From Bacteroidetes bacterium GWB2_32_14 (GTDB lineage Bacteria > Bacteroidota > Bacteroidia > Bacteroidales > UBA12077): a DNA stretch of 64,000 nt. Position 1 is the stretch's first letter. Each line of letters begins with the position of its first letter. Positions 1 through 8,305 of the stretch are shown here, piece by piece. The stretch covers positions 46,121 to 110,120 of the forward strand of contig MENK01000022.1 in assembly GCA_001768235.1 (NCBI GenBank), read 5' to 3'. The notes below the pieces were generated by a model. The model searched no databases. It had not been told where the DNA came from and saw only the letters and a list, made by a program, of their open reading frames with translations. The position numbers and the translations under genes were made by a program.

Positions 1-2
1 CT

Positions 3-494
3 GCTCTTTTGGTTATTGATGTACAAAATGCCTTTGTTCCTATGATGGATCAAAGTGATAAAGACCGTGCTTTCCAAATGATTAATGGAGCAATCTGGGT
101 ATTTGAAAACTCCAAATTACCCATAATTCGCGTTTATCATCAGGATGACAAATGGGGACCTGCAACTGATTCGGAAGGATTTAAATTTGATCCTGCAATA
201 AAGTTTTCTGCTGAATATCCAATGGTTGTTAAACATTATGGTGATGGCTTTAACAAAACAGATCTTGACAAAATACTCAAAGAAAAAGGAATAAATACAG
301 TTTTCTTGTGCGGATTAAGTGCTACAGGATGTGTTTTAGCCACCTTTATTGGAGCTACCAACCATGATTACAAGGCATTTATGGTTAAGGATGCTCTATT
401 AAGTCCTAATGCAGCACAAACAAATGTTATTGAAGAAATTATGAATACTGTTGATTTGGAAACGATGATGTTTATGTTTGAATATTTGAAGTAA
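3..494 (+). CDS. Isochorismatase-like cysteine hydrolase (5' truncated by window edge)
   Basis: The reading frame is open from base 3, so the true start lies before the window; the visible part encodes about 163 residues. It belongs to the isochorismatase-like (cysteine hydrolase, nicotinamidase-type) family. The expected triad is visible: Asp in the N-terminal VIDVQNAF strand, Lys in MVVKHYGDGF, and the nucleophile Cys in GLSATGCV, which follows the usual hydrophobic strand and cis-peptide region. Family members hydrolyse amides, ureido acids or isochorismate in the cytoplasm; nothing here fixes the substrate. The 3' end is complete and followed by a hairpin at 505-530. The family call is firm, the substrate unknown. 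Confidence 0.85.
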   Translation, partial: ALLVIDVQNAFVPMMDQSDKDRAFQMINGAIWVFENSKLPIIRVYHQDDKWGPATDSEGFKFDPAIKFSAEYPMVVKHYGDGFNKTDLDKILKEKGINTVFLCGLSATGCVLATFIGATNHDYKAFMVKDALLSPNAAQTNVIEEIMNTVDLETMMFMFEYLK

Positions 495-504
495 TAAATA
501 CCAA

Positions 505-530
505 AATGGCCAACCAATCGGTTGGCCATT
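505..530. terminator. Hairpin between convergent genes
   Basis: An 11-bp perfect stem (AATGGCCAACC / GGTTGGCCATT) with a 4-nt loop lies between the stop codons of two converging genes. The flanking T-run is short, so it could act in both directions but would be a weak intrinsic terminator. Confidence 0.6.
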
Positions 531-550
531 TAATAACTTGTTAACAAGAA

Positions 551-2800
551 TCAATCTTTTTTTGCTAAACCTGAATCACCATTTTTGTAAAAAAACCTAT
601 CTCCTCTGTTTAATGGATATTTAAAACTCTCTATTTTTAGACTCGAATTAAATTCTTCAGCTATTCTTTTGTATTCGTATTCATTATCTGTACCATGCAT
701 TGGTAATGCAATTGAAGGCATCATGGTTTTTAGGGCAAATTCAGTACCCATATTCAGTGCTACTTTATCCTGAAAACGACATCCTGTAACAGGATAAAAT
801 GCAATATCAGTTTTTTTATTCATTTCGGTTAAGAATTTAATATCGCCAGTATAATTCGGGCACATATCGCGACTAATGTTCGTATGATCACCGGGATGAA
901 ATATTTTGACTCCATCCACTTCAACATAAAATCCTTGTCCTGAATCATTTGAAGTAACAGGAGTAACTTTTACATCTCCTACCATTTTTGTTTCTCTGGC
1001 TGGAATAAAAGCATAATCAATATCTGTATTATGCTCAAATCCTAAAACATAATTGATATTTTTTATTTTATCTTTCCAATCGAAAATAACCTGAGAAAAA
1101 TGATCCATATGAGTATGCGATACAAAAACTGTAACATTCATATCTTTTATTTCGTCAGGATTTATATACCCGTTATTCAAACATCCATTTTCAGGTAATG
1201 GTTGTCGCTCCCAGTAATCAAAAATCAATAAATTATTTTTAGTTTTAATTGCATATCCACTATGATCGAGATACCATATAACTGATTCTCCAAATGTCAA
1301 TTCTTTATTTTTTAGATCTTTGGTTTTATTTACACTTTTACCTCCCTTTGAAACTATCAGTTCAGCAACTTCATTATTTCCATAATAGTAAGCCAAATCA
1401 ACTTCTGTACATCCATTTATATCTTTTATATTTATTTTTGGATTATTTTTTATTAAAAGATCAGTAACATCTAAATTTCCAGTAATTGCAGCATAGTGTA
1501 GAGCAGTTCTACCTGAATTATCAACAATATTTAAATCAGGATTATAATTCAACAACAATTTAATGGCATCAATTTTCCCTCTTTTTGCACCATAATGCAA
1601 TGCGGTCATCCCGTTTTTATCCTTTTGGTTTATATTAATTTTTGCATCACATAACAGTTTAATACTTCTTATACTATCTCCCTGCATCGCATTATGAAGA
1701 GCAGATTTATAATTCTCATCAAGAATATTAACATCAACATTTCTGCTAATAAAATATTCAACAACGTTTGGAGAACGCCAGGTAGCATTATGCAAAGGTG
1801 TCGGAGATTCGGCACATGCAGTTTCTTTACAAATTTTGGGGGCTAAAATTGCACCTTTGTCCATTAATAAAGCAACCACATCTACATTCCCTGAAAAAGC
1901 TGCATTATTTAAAGGAGTAGTTCCTCTGTTGTCAATTGCATTTACATCAGCCCCCTGCTCTATTACATATCTAACAAACTCCAAATCGCCTGCATCACAG
2001 GCTAAATGCAAAACTGTTTGCCCATCTTCAAATTTTTCGCTTATCCCAAATCCTTTATCTATAAGGTATTTTATTGCTTCAAAATTACGACCAAAAGCTG
2101 CAGAATGAAATAGACCAACGCCCGCTGAATTAGTAATTCTTATATCCATTGATTTCTCTTCAACTAAAAACTTGATTATATCTATGCTCCCACCACTTGT
2201 TGCCCAATGCAATACAGAAAGTCCTTCATTATCAACTACTGAAAGGTCAGTACCTTTGTTCAACAAATATTTAACCATTTCAAGATTTTTCCCATTGCAG
2301 GCAAAATGTAATACTGTTCCACCATCATCCCCAGCTTTCGTATTAATTTTTAATCCCTTTTTAACGAAATATTCAAGCATTTCAATATTTCCGGCATATG
2401 CAGCATAATGAATAGGTAATCTTCCTCTATTGTTCCAAACTTCTATTTCGGCACCTTTTTCAACAAGTTTTTTAACCAATTCAAACTGATTATTATATGC
2501 TGCATAATGAATAGCTCTGTAATTATTTGAATTTTCAAGATTTATATCAGCACCAGCATCAATTAGATAATTACATATTTCAAGTTTATTAACTGAGGCT
2601 GCAACTATTAAAGGCGTTGAATATAATCGATTTCTTGAGTTTATAAGATTTTTATCAATATCGATTATTGATTTAACCTGATTTATATCGCCATTTCTAA
2701 TCGATAAAAACAACTGATCACTCAAATTAATATCTTCTGAAAAAAGGTTTAATGGCAGAAGTATTAATGCAATTAATAATGTTTTAAAATGTTTTTCCAT
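551..2800 (-). CDS. Secreted ankyrin-repeat protein fused to a metallo-beta-lactamase-fold hydrolase
   Basis: This 749-residue protein has a signal peptide (about residues 1-21, hydrophobic LLIALILLPLNLF). Residues 25-480 are some thirteen or fourteen consecutive ankyrin repeats, each with the TPLHxAxxxGN signature. The C-terminal 250 residues are a metallo-beta-lactamase-type domain: the zinc motif HxHxDH is residues 562-567 (HTHMDH), followed by an HPGDH segment and a late His in PMHGT. The C-terminal part resembles UlaG-like metal-dependent hydrolases, which cleave lactones or phosphoesters. Both modules occur in one unbroken frame, so the fusion is real unless the assembly is wrong. Location is likely periplasmic or extracellular; no T9SS tail is seen. 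The substrate is unknown; ankyrin arrays normally bind protein partners. Confidence 0.85.
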   Translation of the reverse strand: MEKHFKTLLIALILLPLNLFSEDINLSDQLFLSIRNGDINQVKSIIDIDKNLINSRNRLYSTPLIVAASVNKLEICNYLIDAGADINLENSNNYRAIHYAAYNNQFELVKKLVEKGAEIEVWNNRGRLPIHYAAYAGNIEMLEYFVKKGLKINTKAGDDGGTVLHFACNGKNLEMVKYLLNKGTDLSVVDNEGLSVLHWATSGGSIDIIKFLVEEKSMDIRITNSAGVGLFHSAAFGRNFEAIKYLIDKGFGISEKFEDGQTVLHLACDAGDLEFVRYVIEQGADVNAIDNRGTTPLNNAAFSGNVDVVALLMDKGAILAPKICKETACAESPTPLHNATWRSPNVVEYFISRNVDVNILDENYKSALHNAMQGDSIRSIKLLCDAKININQKDKNGMTALHYGAKRGKIDAIKLLLNYNPDLNIVDNSGRTALHYAAITGNLDVTDLLIKNNPKINIKDINGCTEVDLAYYYGNNEVAELIVSKGGKSVNKTKDLKNKELTFGESVIWYLDHSGYAIKTKNNLLIFDYWERQPLPENGCLNNGYINPDEIKDMNVTVFVSHTHMDHFSQVIFDWKDKIKNINYVLGFEHNTDIDYAFIPARETKMVGDVKVTPVTSNDSGQGFYVEVDGVKIFHPGDHTNISRDMCPNYTGDIKFLTEMNKKTDIAFYPVTGCRFQDKVALNMGTEFALKTMMPSIALPMHGTDNEYEYKRIAEEFNSSLKIESFKYPLNRGDRFFYKNGDSGLAKKD

Positions 2801-2906
2801 GATTTTTGAATTTAGTTTGTAAGTAAAATTCTTACAATAAAATATAGTTTTAAATATGATTTCGATAAATGGTTAAATACATCTATAAAAGGTTATATAG
2901 TAATAA

Positions 2907-2935
2907 ACCGTTTATCGAATTTATTAACCGTTAAG
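2907..2935 (+). promoter_or_regulatory. Tandem LytTR-consensus boxes upstream of the lytS/lytTR pair
   Basis: Two 9-mers, ACCGTTTAT (2907-2915) and ACCGTTAAG (2927-2935), both fit the published LytTR-domain binding consensus [TA][AC][CA]GTTN[AG][TG]. They are direct repeats with an 11-bp spacer, close to the spacing of LytTR direct repeats, and end 66 bp before the GTG start of the sensor kinase. The first box is also the right arm of a 12-bp inverted repeat with one mismatch (2863-2874 with 2906-2917). This suggests autoregulation by the LytTR regulator encoded downstream; that is inference. Confidence 0.5.
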
Positions 2936-3000
2936 CTATTTTGTTTTTTATACATCAGAAATAATTAAGATATTAGCATATAATTAACATACCAAAAAGA

Positions 3001-4077
3001 GTGAAAATAAATATTAAAAATACAAACCAATGGTTTTGGATTGCAAATCTGGCAGGTTGGATTCTTTATGGAATATTTATGACTCTTTTTTTTAGAAAAG
3101 GAGATTTTGATAATTTTATTTCATTCTATTTAAATTTTGTAACATACCTATCAGGCTTTATTATTACTTCATTGCTCAGGTATATACTTAGATATATTCA
3201 AAAGAAGATAAATAATATACTTACTGGAATTTCATTATTAATTGTCCTTATTTATATTTCCACATTAACCTGGTATTTTTTAGATATATTCCTTAGTTAT
3301 CACTTCTGGAAACCCGAAAGAGCAGAATACTTTTTTAAAAGTTTGACTTTTTATGGGTTAATAAAGATAAATTTTTCCCAGTTCTTTTTAGTTTTTGGTT
3401 GGATCGCGATGTATTTTGGAACAAAATTTTGGATTGATTATCAAAACGAAAAAGAAAGTAAGGAGGAAGCTTTATTACTAGCTCAACGTGCTGAGTTAGA
3501 AATGCTTCGATATCAGTTAAATCCACATTTCCTGTTTAATTCATTAAATTCTATAAGGGCTTTGGTTGACGAAAATCAGAAAGCTGCTAAATCAATGATT
3601 ACAGAACTTTCTGAATTTCTTAGATATTCATTACTACAGAAAGAATTGGCCTTTGTTCCACTTAGTCGTGAATTAGAAGCAATAAAACACTATTTGTCCA
3701 TAGAGAAAAAGCGCTTCGAGGAAAAGTTGGAAATTGAATATAATATTTCTGATCAGGCTAAAGATTTCAAGGTATTGAGTTTTCTTTTACATCCGCTAAT
3801 TGAGAATGCGATTAAACATGGTATGAAAACAAGCAAAATGCCTTTAAAAATTCTTCTTCAATCATACATTCACACGAATGAGTTTAATCTTACAATTTGT
3901 AATTCAGGAAAATGGATCGAAAGCGTTGAAAATCATGATGGAACCGGAACCGGTTTGCAAAATGTTGAAAAGCGTTTAAAAAATGCATACAAATATGGTT
4001 ATCAGATGACTATAAACAAAGAAGAGAATATAGTTTGTATTCAAATAAAAATCAGACAAGATATATATGACCAGTAA
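3001..4077 (+). CDS. LytS/YpdA-type sensor histidine kinase
   Basis: The 358-residue protein has four hydrophobic membrane segments in the first 145 residues, then a short coiled linker and a His_kinase (PF06580-type) domain. The phosphoacceptor is probably His176 in QLNPHFLFNSLNSI, the hallmark of this family. The ATPase part shows the N-box HPLIENAIKHGM and the glycine-rich GTGTGLQNVEKRL. The start is GTG at 3001, which gives a full N-terminal amphipathic segment before the first membrane helix. It overlaps the response regulator gene by 11 bp, indicating translational coupling. The sensed signal cannot be told from sequence. Confidence 0.93.
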   Translation: MKINIKNTNQWFWIANLAGWILYGIFMTLFFRKGDFDNFISFYLNFVTYLSGFIITSLLRYILRYIQKKINNILTGISLLIVLIYISTLTWYFLDIFLSYHFWKPERAEYFFKSLTFYGLIKINFSQFFLVFGWIAMYFGTKFWIDYQNEKESKEEALLLAQRAELEMLRYQLNPHFLFNSLNSIRALVDENQKAAKSMITELSEFLRYSLLQKELAFVPLSRELEAIKHYLSIEKKRFEEKLEIEYNISDQAKDFKVLSFLLHPLIENAIKHGMKTSKMPLKILLQSYIHTNEFNLTICNSGKWIESVENHDGTGTGLQNVEKRLKNAYKYGYQMTINKEENIVCIQIKIRQDIYDQ

Positions 4078-4795
4078 TCGATATAAAGTACTTGTTGTAG
4101 ATGATGAAAGGCTGGCCCGCAAAGAACTAATCAATATGCTTTCGGGTTATGAATGTATTGAATCGGTTCACGAAGCAGAAGATGTGAACTCTGCAATCAA
4201 TATGATTGGTAAAATTGATCCGAACCTGATTTTTCTTGATATTCAAATGCCCGGTGATTCGGGTTTTGATTTACTAAATAAAATCGATTATAAAGGAAAA
4301 GTGATTTTTGCTACAGCTTTTGATGAATATGCTTTAAGGGCTTTTGAAGTTAATGCCTTAGATTATTTGCTAAAACCAATAACGCACGAAAGATTAAAGA
4401 AAGCAATAGAAAGACTTGAATCAGGTTCAGCAGAAGAACCAAGTCTGGAATATAAATTAAAATATGATGACCGGTTGTTTTTGACCTTGGGAACAAAATT
4501 AGTTTTTATTAAGGTAAGTTCAATTATTGCAATTGAATCTGAAGGTGATTATTCTAGAATTAATACAATTGAAGGCAACAGTGGGCTCGTATCAAAATCG
4601 ATGAAAGAATGGGAAAACAGGCTTCCTCTAAATTATTTTTGCAGAATTCATCGTTCCACTATTATTAATCTTGAATATATTGAGAAAATTGATAATTGGT
4701 TTAATTATTCATACAAAATAAGCTTAAAAAGTATAAAAGAACCATATACTATAAGTCGTCGATACGCAAAAATATTAAAAGAGAGGTTCAGATAA
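4067..4795 (+). CDS. LytTR-family response regulator
   Basis: The 242-residue protein has an N-terminal CheY-like receiver (acidic pair in VVDDE, phosphoacceptor Asp58 in IFLDIQMPG, Thr/Lys switch residues in FATAFD and LLKP) and a C-terminal LytTR DNA-binding domain (about 140-240, including FCRIHRSTIINLEYIEKI). Together with the overlapping kinase it makes a complete LytS/LytTR two-component system. Two LytTR-consensus boxes precede the operon. Its stop codon is immediately adjacent to the stop codon of cysQ on the other strand, with no bases between them. Confidence 0.94.
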   Translation: MTSNRYKVLVVDDERLARKELINMLSGYECIESVHEAEDVNSAINMIGKIDPNLIFLDIQMPGDSGFDLLNKIDYKGKVIFATAFDEYALRAFEVNALDYLLKPITHERLKKAIERLESGSAEEPSLEYKLKYDDRLFLTLGTKLVFIKVSSIIAIESEGDYSRINTIEGNSGLVSKSMKEWENRLPLNYFCRIHRSTIINLEYIEKIDNWFNYSYKISLKSIKEPYTISRRYAKILKERFR

Positions 4796-5602
4796 TTATC
4801 TTTTTACAATAAACCCCGGATTTAAAAGCTCCTTTTTGTTATAACTTAAAGGAGTTTTTTCATCTTGCCCGGTTACAGAACATCCTGAAAAAAAAGCAAT
4901 GGCATGTCCTGCCGCGATATCCCATTCCATGGTTGGGCCAAAACGCGGGTAGATATTTGCTGTACCTTCGGCAACCATGCATAATTTCAATGAACTTCCT
5001 TTAGATACAAACTCAATATTATTGTGTGTGCTTTTTAAATTATCAATATAATCTATTGTTTCTTGATTTAAATGCGATTTGCTGGCAACAACCGTAAAAC
5101 AGGTTTCATCAATAAAAAAGGGTAATTGAAAACTCATTTGAACAAGGGTTGAGATATCAGTAAAAGGTACTGTTTCGTCAATATTAATGATTTTATATGA
5201 GCCCATATTTTCGCCACCAAAGTAAAGGTCTTTTGTTACAGGGACATATATAACTCCAAAGGCAGGCTCATTCTCTTTAATTAATGCAATATTTACAGTA
5301 AACTCGCCATTTCGGTTAATAAATTCCTTTGTACCATCTAAAGGATCAACAAGCCAAAACTGATTCCAGTTTTTTCTGGTTTCATATGGAATATTCTTTC
5401 CTTCTTCGCTTAAAACAGGTAACCCGGTAATAGTAAGTATTTCTGAAATAATTTCATGTGCTATTTTATCTGCCCGAGTTAAAGGAGAATTATCAGATTT
5501 AATATTAATATCAAAATCGTTTGAATGATAAACCTTTAAAATTTCTTTACCTGCTTTAATTGCTGCATCTATTGCTGTTTTTTGTAATTCTTCAACTTTC
5601 AT
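4796..5602 (-). CDS. cysQ: 3'(2'),5'-bisphosphate nucleotidase CysQ
   Basis: The 268-residue protein is an inositol-monophosphatase-fold enzyme of the CysQ group, which dephosphorylates adenosine 3',5'-bisphosphate (PAP) formed during sulfate assimilation or sulfotransfer. The metal-binding motifs are in order: LSEEGKN (Glu), VDPLDGTKEFINRNGEFTVN (Asp-Pro-Leu-Asp-Gly-Thr) and EWDIAAGHAI (Trp-Asp near the C-terminus). Length is normal for the family. It lies 13 bp downstream of an SLC13-type permease, a pairing common in Bacteroidota sulfate clusters, although no cysD, cysN or cysC is present in the window. Confidence 0.92.
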   Translation of the reverse strand: MKVEELQKTAIDAAIKAGKEILKVYHSNDFDINIKSDNSPLTRADKIAHEIISEILTITGLPVLSEEGKNIPYETRKNWNQFWLVDPLDGTKEFINRNGEFTVNIALIKENEPAFGVIYVPVTKDLYFGGENMGSYKIINIDETVPFTDISTLVQMSFQLPFFIDETCFTVVASKSHLNQETIDYIDNLKSTHNNIEFVSKGSSLKLCMVAEGTANIYPRFGPTMEWDIAAGHAIAFFSGCSVTGQDEKTPLSYNKKELLNPGFIVKR

Positions 5603-5615
5603 AATTATAGCATTA

Positions 5616-7394
5616 TTAAAAATAAACTACACGCAATATAAACACGGTAACTAACATATAGATTATAGTTAAAGGAAAGCCAACCCTGAAAAAATCGCTA
5701 AACGAATACCCTCCCGGCCCATAAACCATCAAATTGGTTTGGTATCCGTGTGGGGTCATAAAGTTAGCGGCTGCAGCAAAAGAAACCACTAAAACAAATG
5801 GAATTGGATTTAAACCCAAATTCGCAGCCATCATTATTGATACAGGAAAAACAATAGCTACCGCGGCTTTATTTGTAATGTATGCAGCTAAAACAGCAGT
5901 AATTATGTAAATACCAAAAAGTAAGCCTACTTTTCCAAGAGGTAAAAATATTCGTGTTAATATATCAGCAACCAAATCAGCAGCACCCGATTTTATCATT
6001 GCTGTTCCAAGAGCAAGAGACAATGCAATTATCATTGCCAGGTTATAATCAACAGCTTTGTATAATTCTTTGGGTTTTGCAATTTTCATAGCTATTACAA
6101 CCATTAACAATACAACCAATCCCATAAATAGTGAAACAAGATGTAGTGCCGATAAAAGTATTATTAAAACCGTTCCTCCCAACAAAGTCCAAATTTTATA
6201 AGATTCTATTTTCTGAAAGTCTTTCACTTTTGAAATAAAATAAAAGTCGTGCGTATCAATAGACCTGCTGTAAAAATCAATACCTGTATAAAGTAAAAGT
6301 ACGTCACCGGCTTTTATATAAGTATCTCCAATTTTACTATAAATACGTTCTCCATTTCTATGAATAGCAATAACAGCAGCATCAAACCTGGCACGAAAAC
6401 GAATTTCGCTCACAGATTTACCAATCATTGTAGAGTTGTGAGAAATAACTATTTCAACTACTTCGGTTTGTTTTTTCTTGTTTAACATCCCTACAGAAGG
6501 CAGCGTAAGTCCGGATTCAGCATTCAACATTTCTGTAATTACTTCTGTATCGCCTGCAAAAATTAAAAGATCGTCTTGTTGAATAGTCAGATCATTTAAA
6601 ACAACTGAAATTTTATATTTTTTACGAATTATCTCTATTAAATACAATCCTTTTAAACCTGCCAGTCCGGATTCTTCAATTGTTTTACCAATAAGATGTG
6701 AGTTTTTGCGTATTTCTGCTTCAACAATATATCTGCGGGTGTTTTGTGAAAAATCAGTGAGTAAATCGGGGTTTGATGGAAGTAATTTGTCTCCAAAAAA
6801 TATTAAATAGAAATATCCAATAATAATCATTGGTACACCAACCCAGGCAAATTCAAAGATATTTAACGATTGTGAGTTTGGAATTATTTGTTGTTCAACA
6901 TACATTCCATTCACTATGAGGTTTGTTGATGTACCTATTAAAGTTGCGCACCCGCCTAATATAGCCGCGTACGAAAGTGGCATCAGAAATTTTGACGGGG
7001 AAATATTATTTCGTTTACACCATGTATTAATATATGGCATCATTACAGCAACTAAAGGTGTATTATTGAAAAAAGCCGAAAACCCGGATATAATAAGTGT
7101 CATTCGGCTTAAAAAGCCGCGGTAGTTCTTTGCCGATTTAAAAACTTTGTCAAACAATACTTCAATTATTGCTGTTTGACGGATTATTTCTCCTAATAAT
7201 AAAAGTAAAATGATTACTGCAACCTGTTCGTTTGCAAAACCATTTAATATCTCGCCCGGGCTAAGAATTTTAAAAAACCCCAGAATTGTTACTGCAATTA
7301 CAAAAGTAAAAGTAGCTCCTAATAATTCTTTATAAAGTGATATAAGAATAAAGAGAATAACAATCAGAACTATAATCAGGTCTAATTTTATCAT
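5616..7394 (-). CDS. SLC13-family anion permease with two TrkA-C domains
   Basis: The 592-residue integral membrane protein has the two-halved transporter layout of the SLC13/DASS (ArsB-NhaD) family: membrane helices at about 1-200 and 400-592, split by a cytoplasmic insert (about 210-380) carrying two RCK/TrkA-C modules (the segments around GKTIEESGLAGLKGLYLIEI and GKSVSEIRFRARFDAAVIAI). The conserved helical hairpin segments FNNTPLVAVMMPY and ITNKAAVAIVFPVS are visible. Similar proteins import sulfate or export anions coupled to Na+. Co-orientation and 13-bp spacing with cysQ favour sulfate or a related oxyanion; this is inference. Confidence 0.85.
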   Translation of the reverse strand: MIKLDLIIVLIVILFILISLYKELLGATFTFVIAVTILGFFKILSPGEILNGFANEQVAVIILLLLLGEIIRQTAIIEVLFDKVFKSAKNYRGFLSRMTLIISGFSAFFNNTPLVAVMMPYINTWCKRNNISPSKFLMPLSYAAILGGCATLIGTSTNLIVNGMYVEQQIIPNSQSLNIFEFAWVGVPMIIIGYFYLIFFGDKLLPSNPDLLTDFSQNTRRYIVEAEIRKNSHLIGKTIEESGLAGLKGLYLIEIIRKKYKISVVLNDLTIQQDDLLIFAGDTEVITEMLNAESGLTLPSVGMLNKKKQTEVVEIVISHNSTMIGKSVSEIRFRARFDAAVIAIHRNGERIYSKIGDTYIKAGDVLLLYTGIDFYSRSIDTHDFYFISKVKDFQKIESYKIWTLLGGTVLIILLSALHLVSLFMGLVVLLMVVIAMKIAKPKELYKAVDYNLAMIIALSLALGTAMIKSGAADLVADILTRIFLPLGKVGLLFGIYIITAVLAAYITNKAAVAIVFPVSIMMAANLGLNPIPFVLVVSFAAAANFMTPHGYQTNLMVYGPGGYSFSDFFRVGFPLTIIYMLVTVFILRVVYF

Positions 7395-7400
7395 TTAAAT

Positions 7401-7442
7401 AAAAAGACTTTATTTATCAATAACGACAAATAAAGTCTTTTT
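7401..7442 (-). terminator. Terminator of the small T9SS cargo gene
   Basis: A 15-bp perfect stem (AAAAAGACTTTATTT / AAATAAAGTCTTTTT) with a 12-nt loop lies downstream of the gene ending at 7506 and ends in T residues on the minus strand. It also sits upstream of the permease gene, separating the two transcription units. Confidence 0.7.
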
Positions 7443-7505
7443 AAATATTTTAACAAAATAATTAAAAAACTAACTATCTAATAAATAAGAAAATAAGTAT
7501 AAATA

Positions 7506-7997
7506 CTACCTTTTAATTATTTTATATGTTTGCATTAATCCACCGCTCAAATCGGTTATTTTAAGTATATATTGAGTTGAACTGTGCTTGCTTATATCCA
7601 GTTCATAAGAAATAGCTGGATTTTCATAGATTTCGTTATGAACTAGTTTCCCTTCCATGTTATACAATTCAATTTTTATTTTTTGTATATCCTGATTTTC
7701 TACCTGAATATAAATAAATTCAACAGCAGGATTCGGGAAAACTTTTACTTTAAAATCTGCATTTAAAGGATCGTCAATTCCTGTAATTTCGTAATATCCT
7801 TGTTGAAATCCCTGGGTTAAAATCAATTCAGATGCAGTAAAAGTTTCAACAGCGAGTTCCCCAAGAGTCCAACTAAGGCTTATTTCTCCAGCCTCTGAAT
7901 ATCCACCAGCTGAAGCTACAACCGATGAAGATATGCTTTGCCCATTTGCTGAAACAACAACAAAGCATACAACTGATAATAATAGAAGTTTTTTCAT
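7506..7997 (-). CDS. Small secreted protein with T9SS type A sorting domain
   Basis: The 163-residue protein starts with a clear signal peptide (KKLLLLSVVCFVVVSANGQ). Residues 20-80 form a short beta-rich region with the common Bacteroidota phrase ISLSWTLGELAVET...LTQGFQQ, and residues 85-163 are a type A T9SS C-terminal domain (VFPNPAVEFIYIQVE, then YNMEGKLV and a closing KIIKR). The protein is therefore predicted to cross the outer membrane through T9SS and be surface-anchored or released. There is almost no other domain, so it may be a minimal surface protein. Function is unknown. Confidence 0.88.
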   Translation of the reverse strand: MKKLLLLSVVCFVVVSANGQSISSSVVASAGGYSEAGEISLSWTLGELAVETFTASELILTQGFQQGYYEITGIDDPLNADFKVKVFPNPAVEFIYIQVENQDIQKIKIELYNMEGKLVHNEIYENPAISYELDISKHSSTQYILKITDLSGGLMQTYKIIKR

Positions 7998-8305
7998 CTG
8001 TTTATTTTTTAATTTTTTTTATTAAGGTCACAACTTGCCTGACGACAGTCAGATGGAATACGCCATGGAATAATCATTTTCGTTTCGTTCAATTTCTTGC
8101 ATGGATATTTCATAATTCTATTCGTTTTGCACTTATAAAAGATAAATGTACAAAATAATACAACAAATTTCAATATTTTATAGCTTATTGAAAATTATTC
8201 ATACGAAATAACCAAATGGAAAACACTTTAACCCATGTTTGGTTTAATTATTGAAATGGTTTTGTAAATTTGTAATGTAAACCATTTGATTTAAAACTAA
8301 AAGTT
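7998..8305. other. Divergent intergenic region between T9SS cargo and serpin
   Basis: These 308 bp carry the promoters of two divergent genes. No gene is supported here: the open frames overlapping it lack any family character. A TAAATTTG -7-type element (8265-8272) lies before the serpin. Confidence 0.5.
8254..8287 (+). promoter_or_regulatory. Putative serpin promoter inside a 9-bp inverted repeat
   Basis: AAATGGTTT (8254-8262) and AAACCATTT (8279-8287) form a perfect inverted repeat whose 16-nt interior contains TAAATTTG (8265-8272), a match to the Bacteroidota -7 consensus TAnnTTTG. A TTTG is present at 8238-8241, spaced 23 bp, a little long for the -33 element. The repeat could be an operator or an mRNA 5' hairpin. 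Confidence 0.4.
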
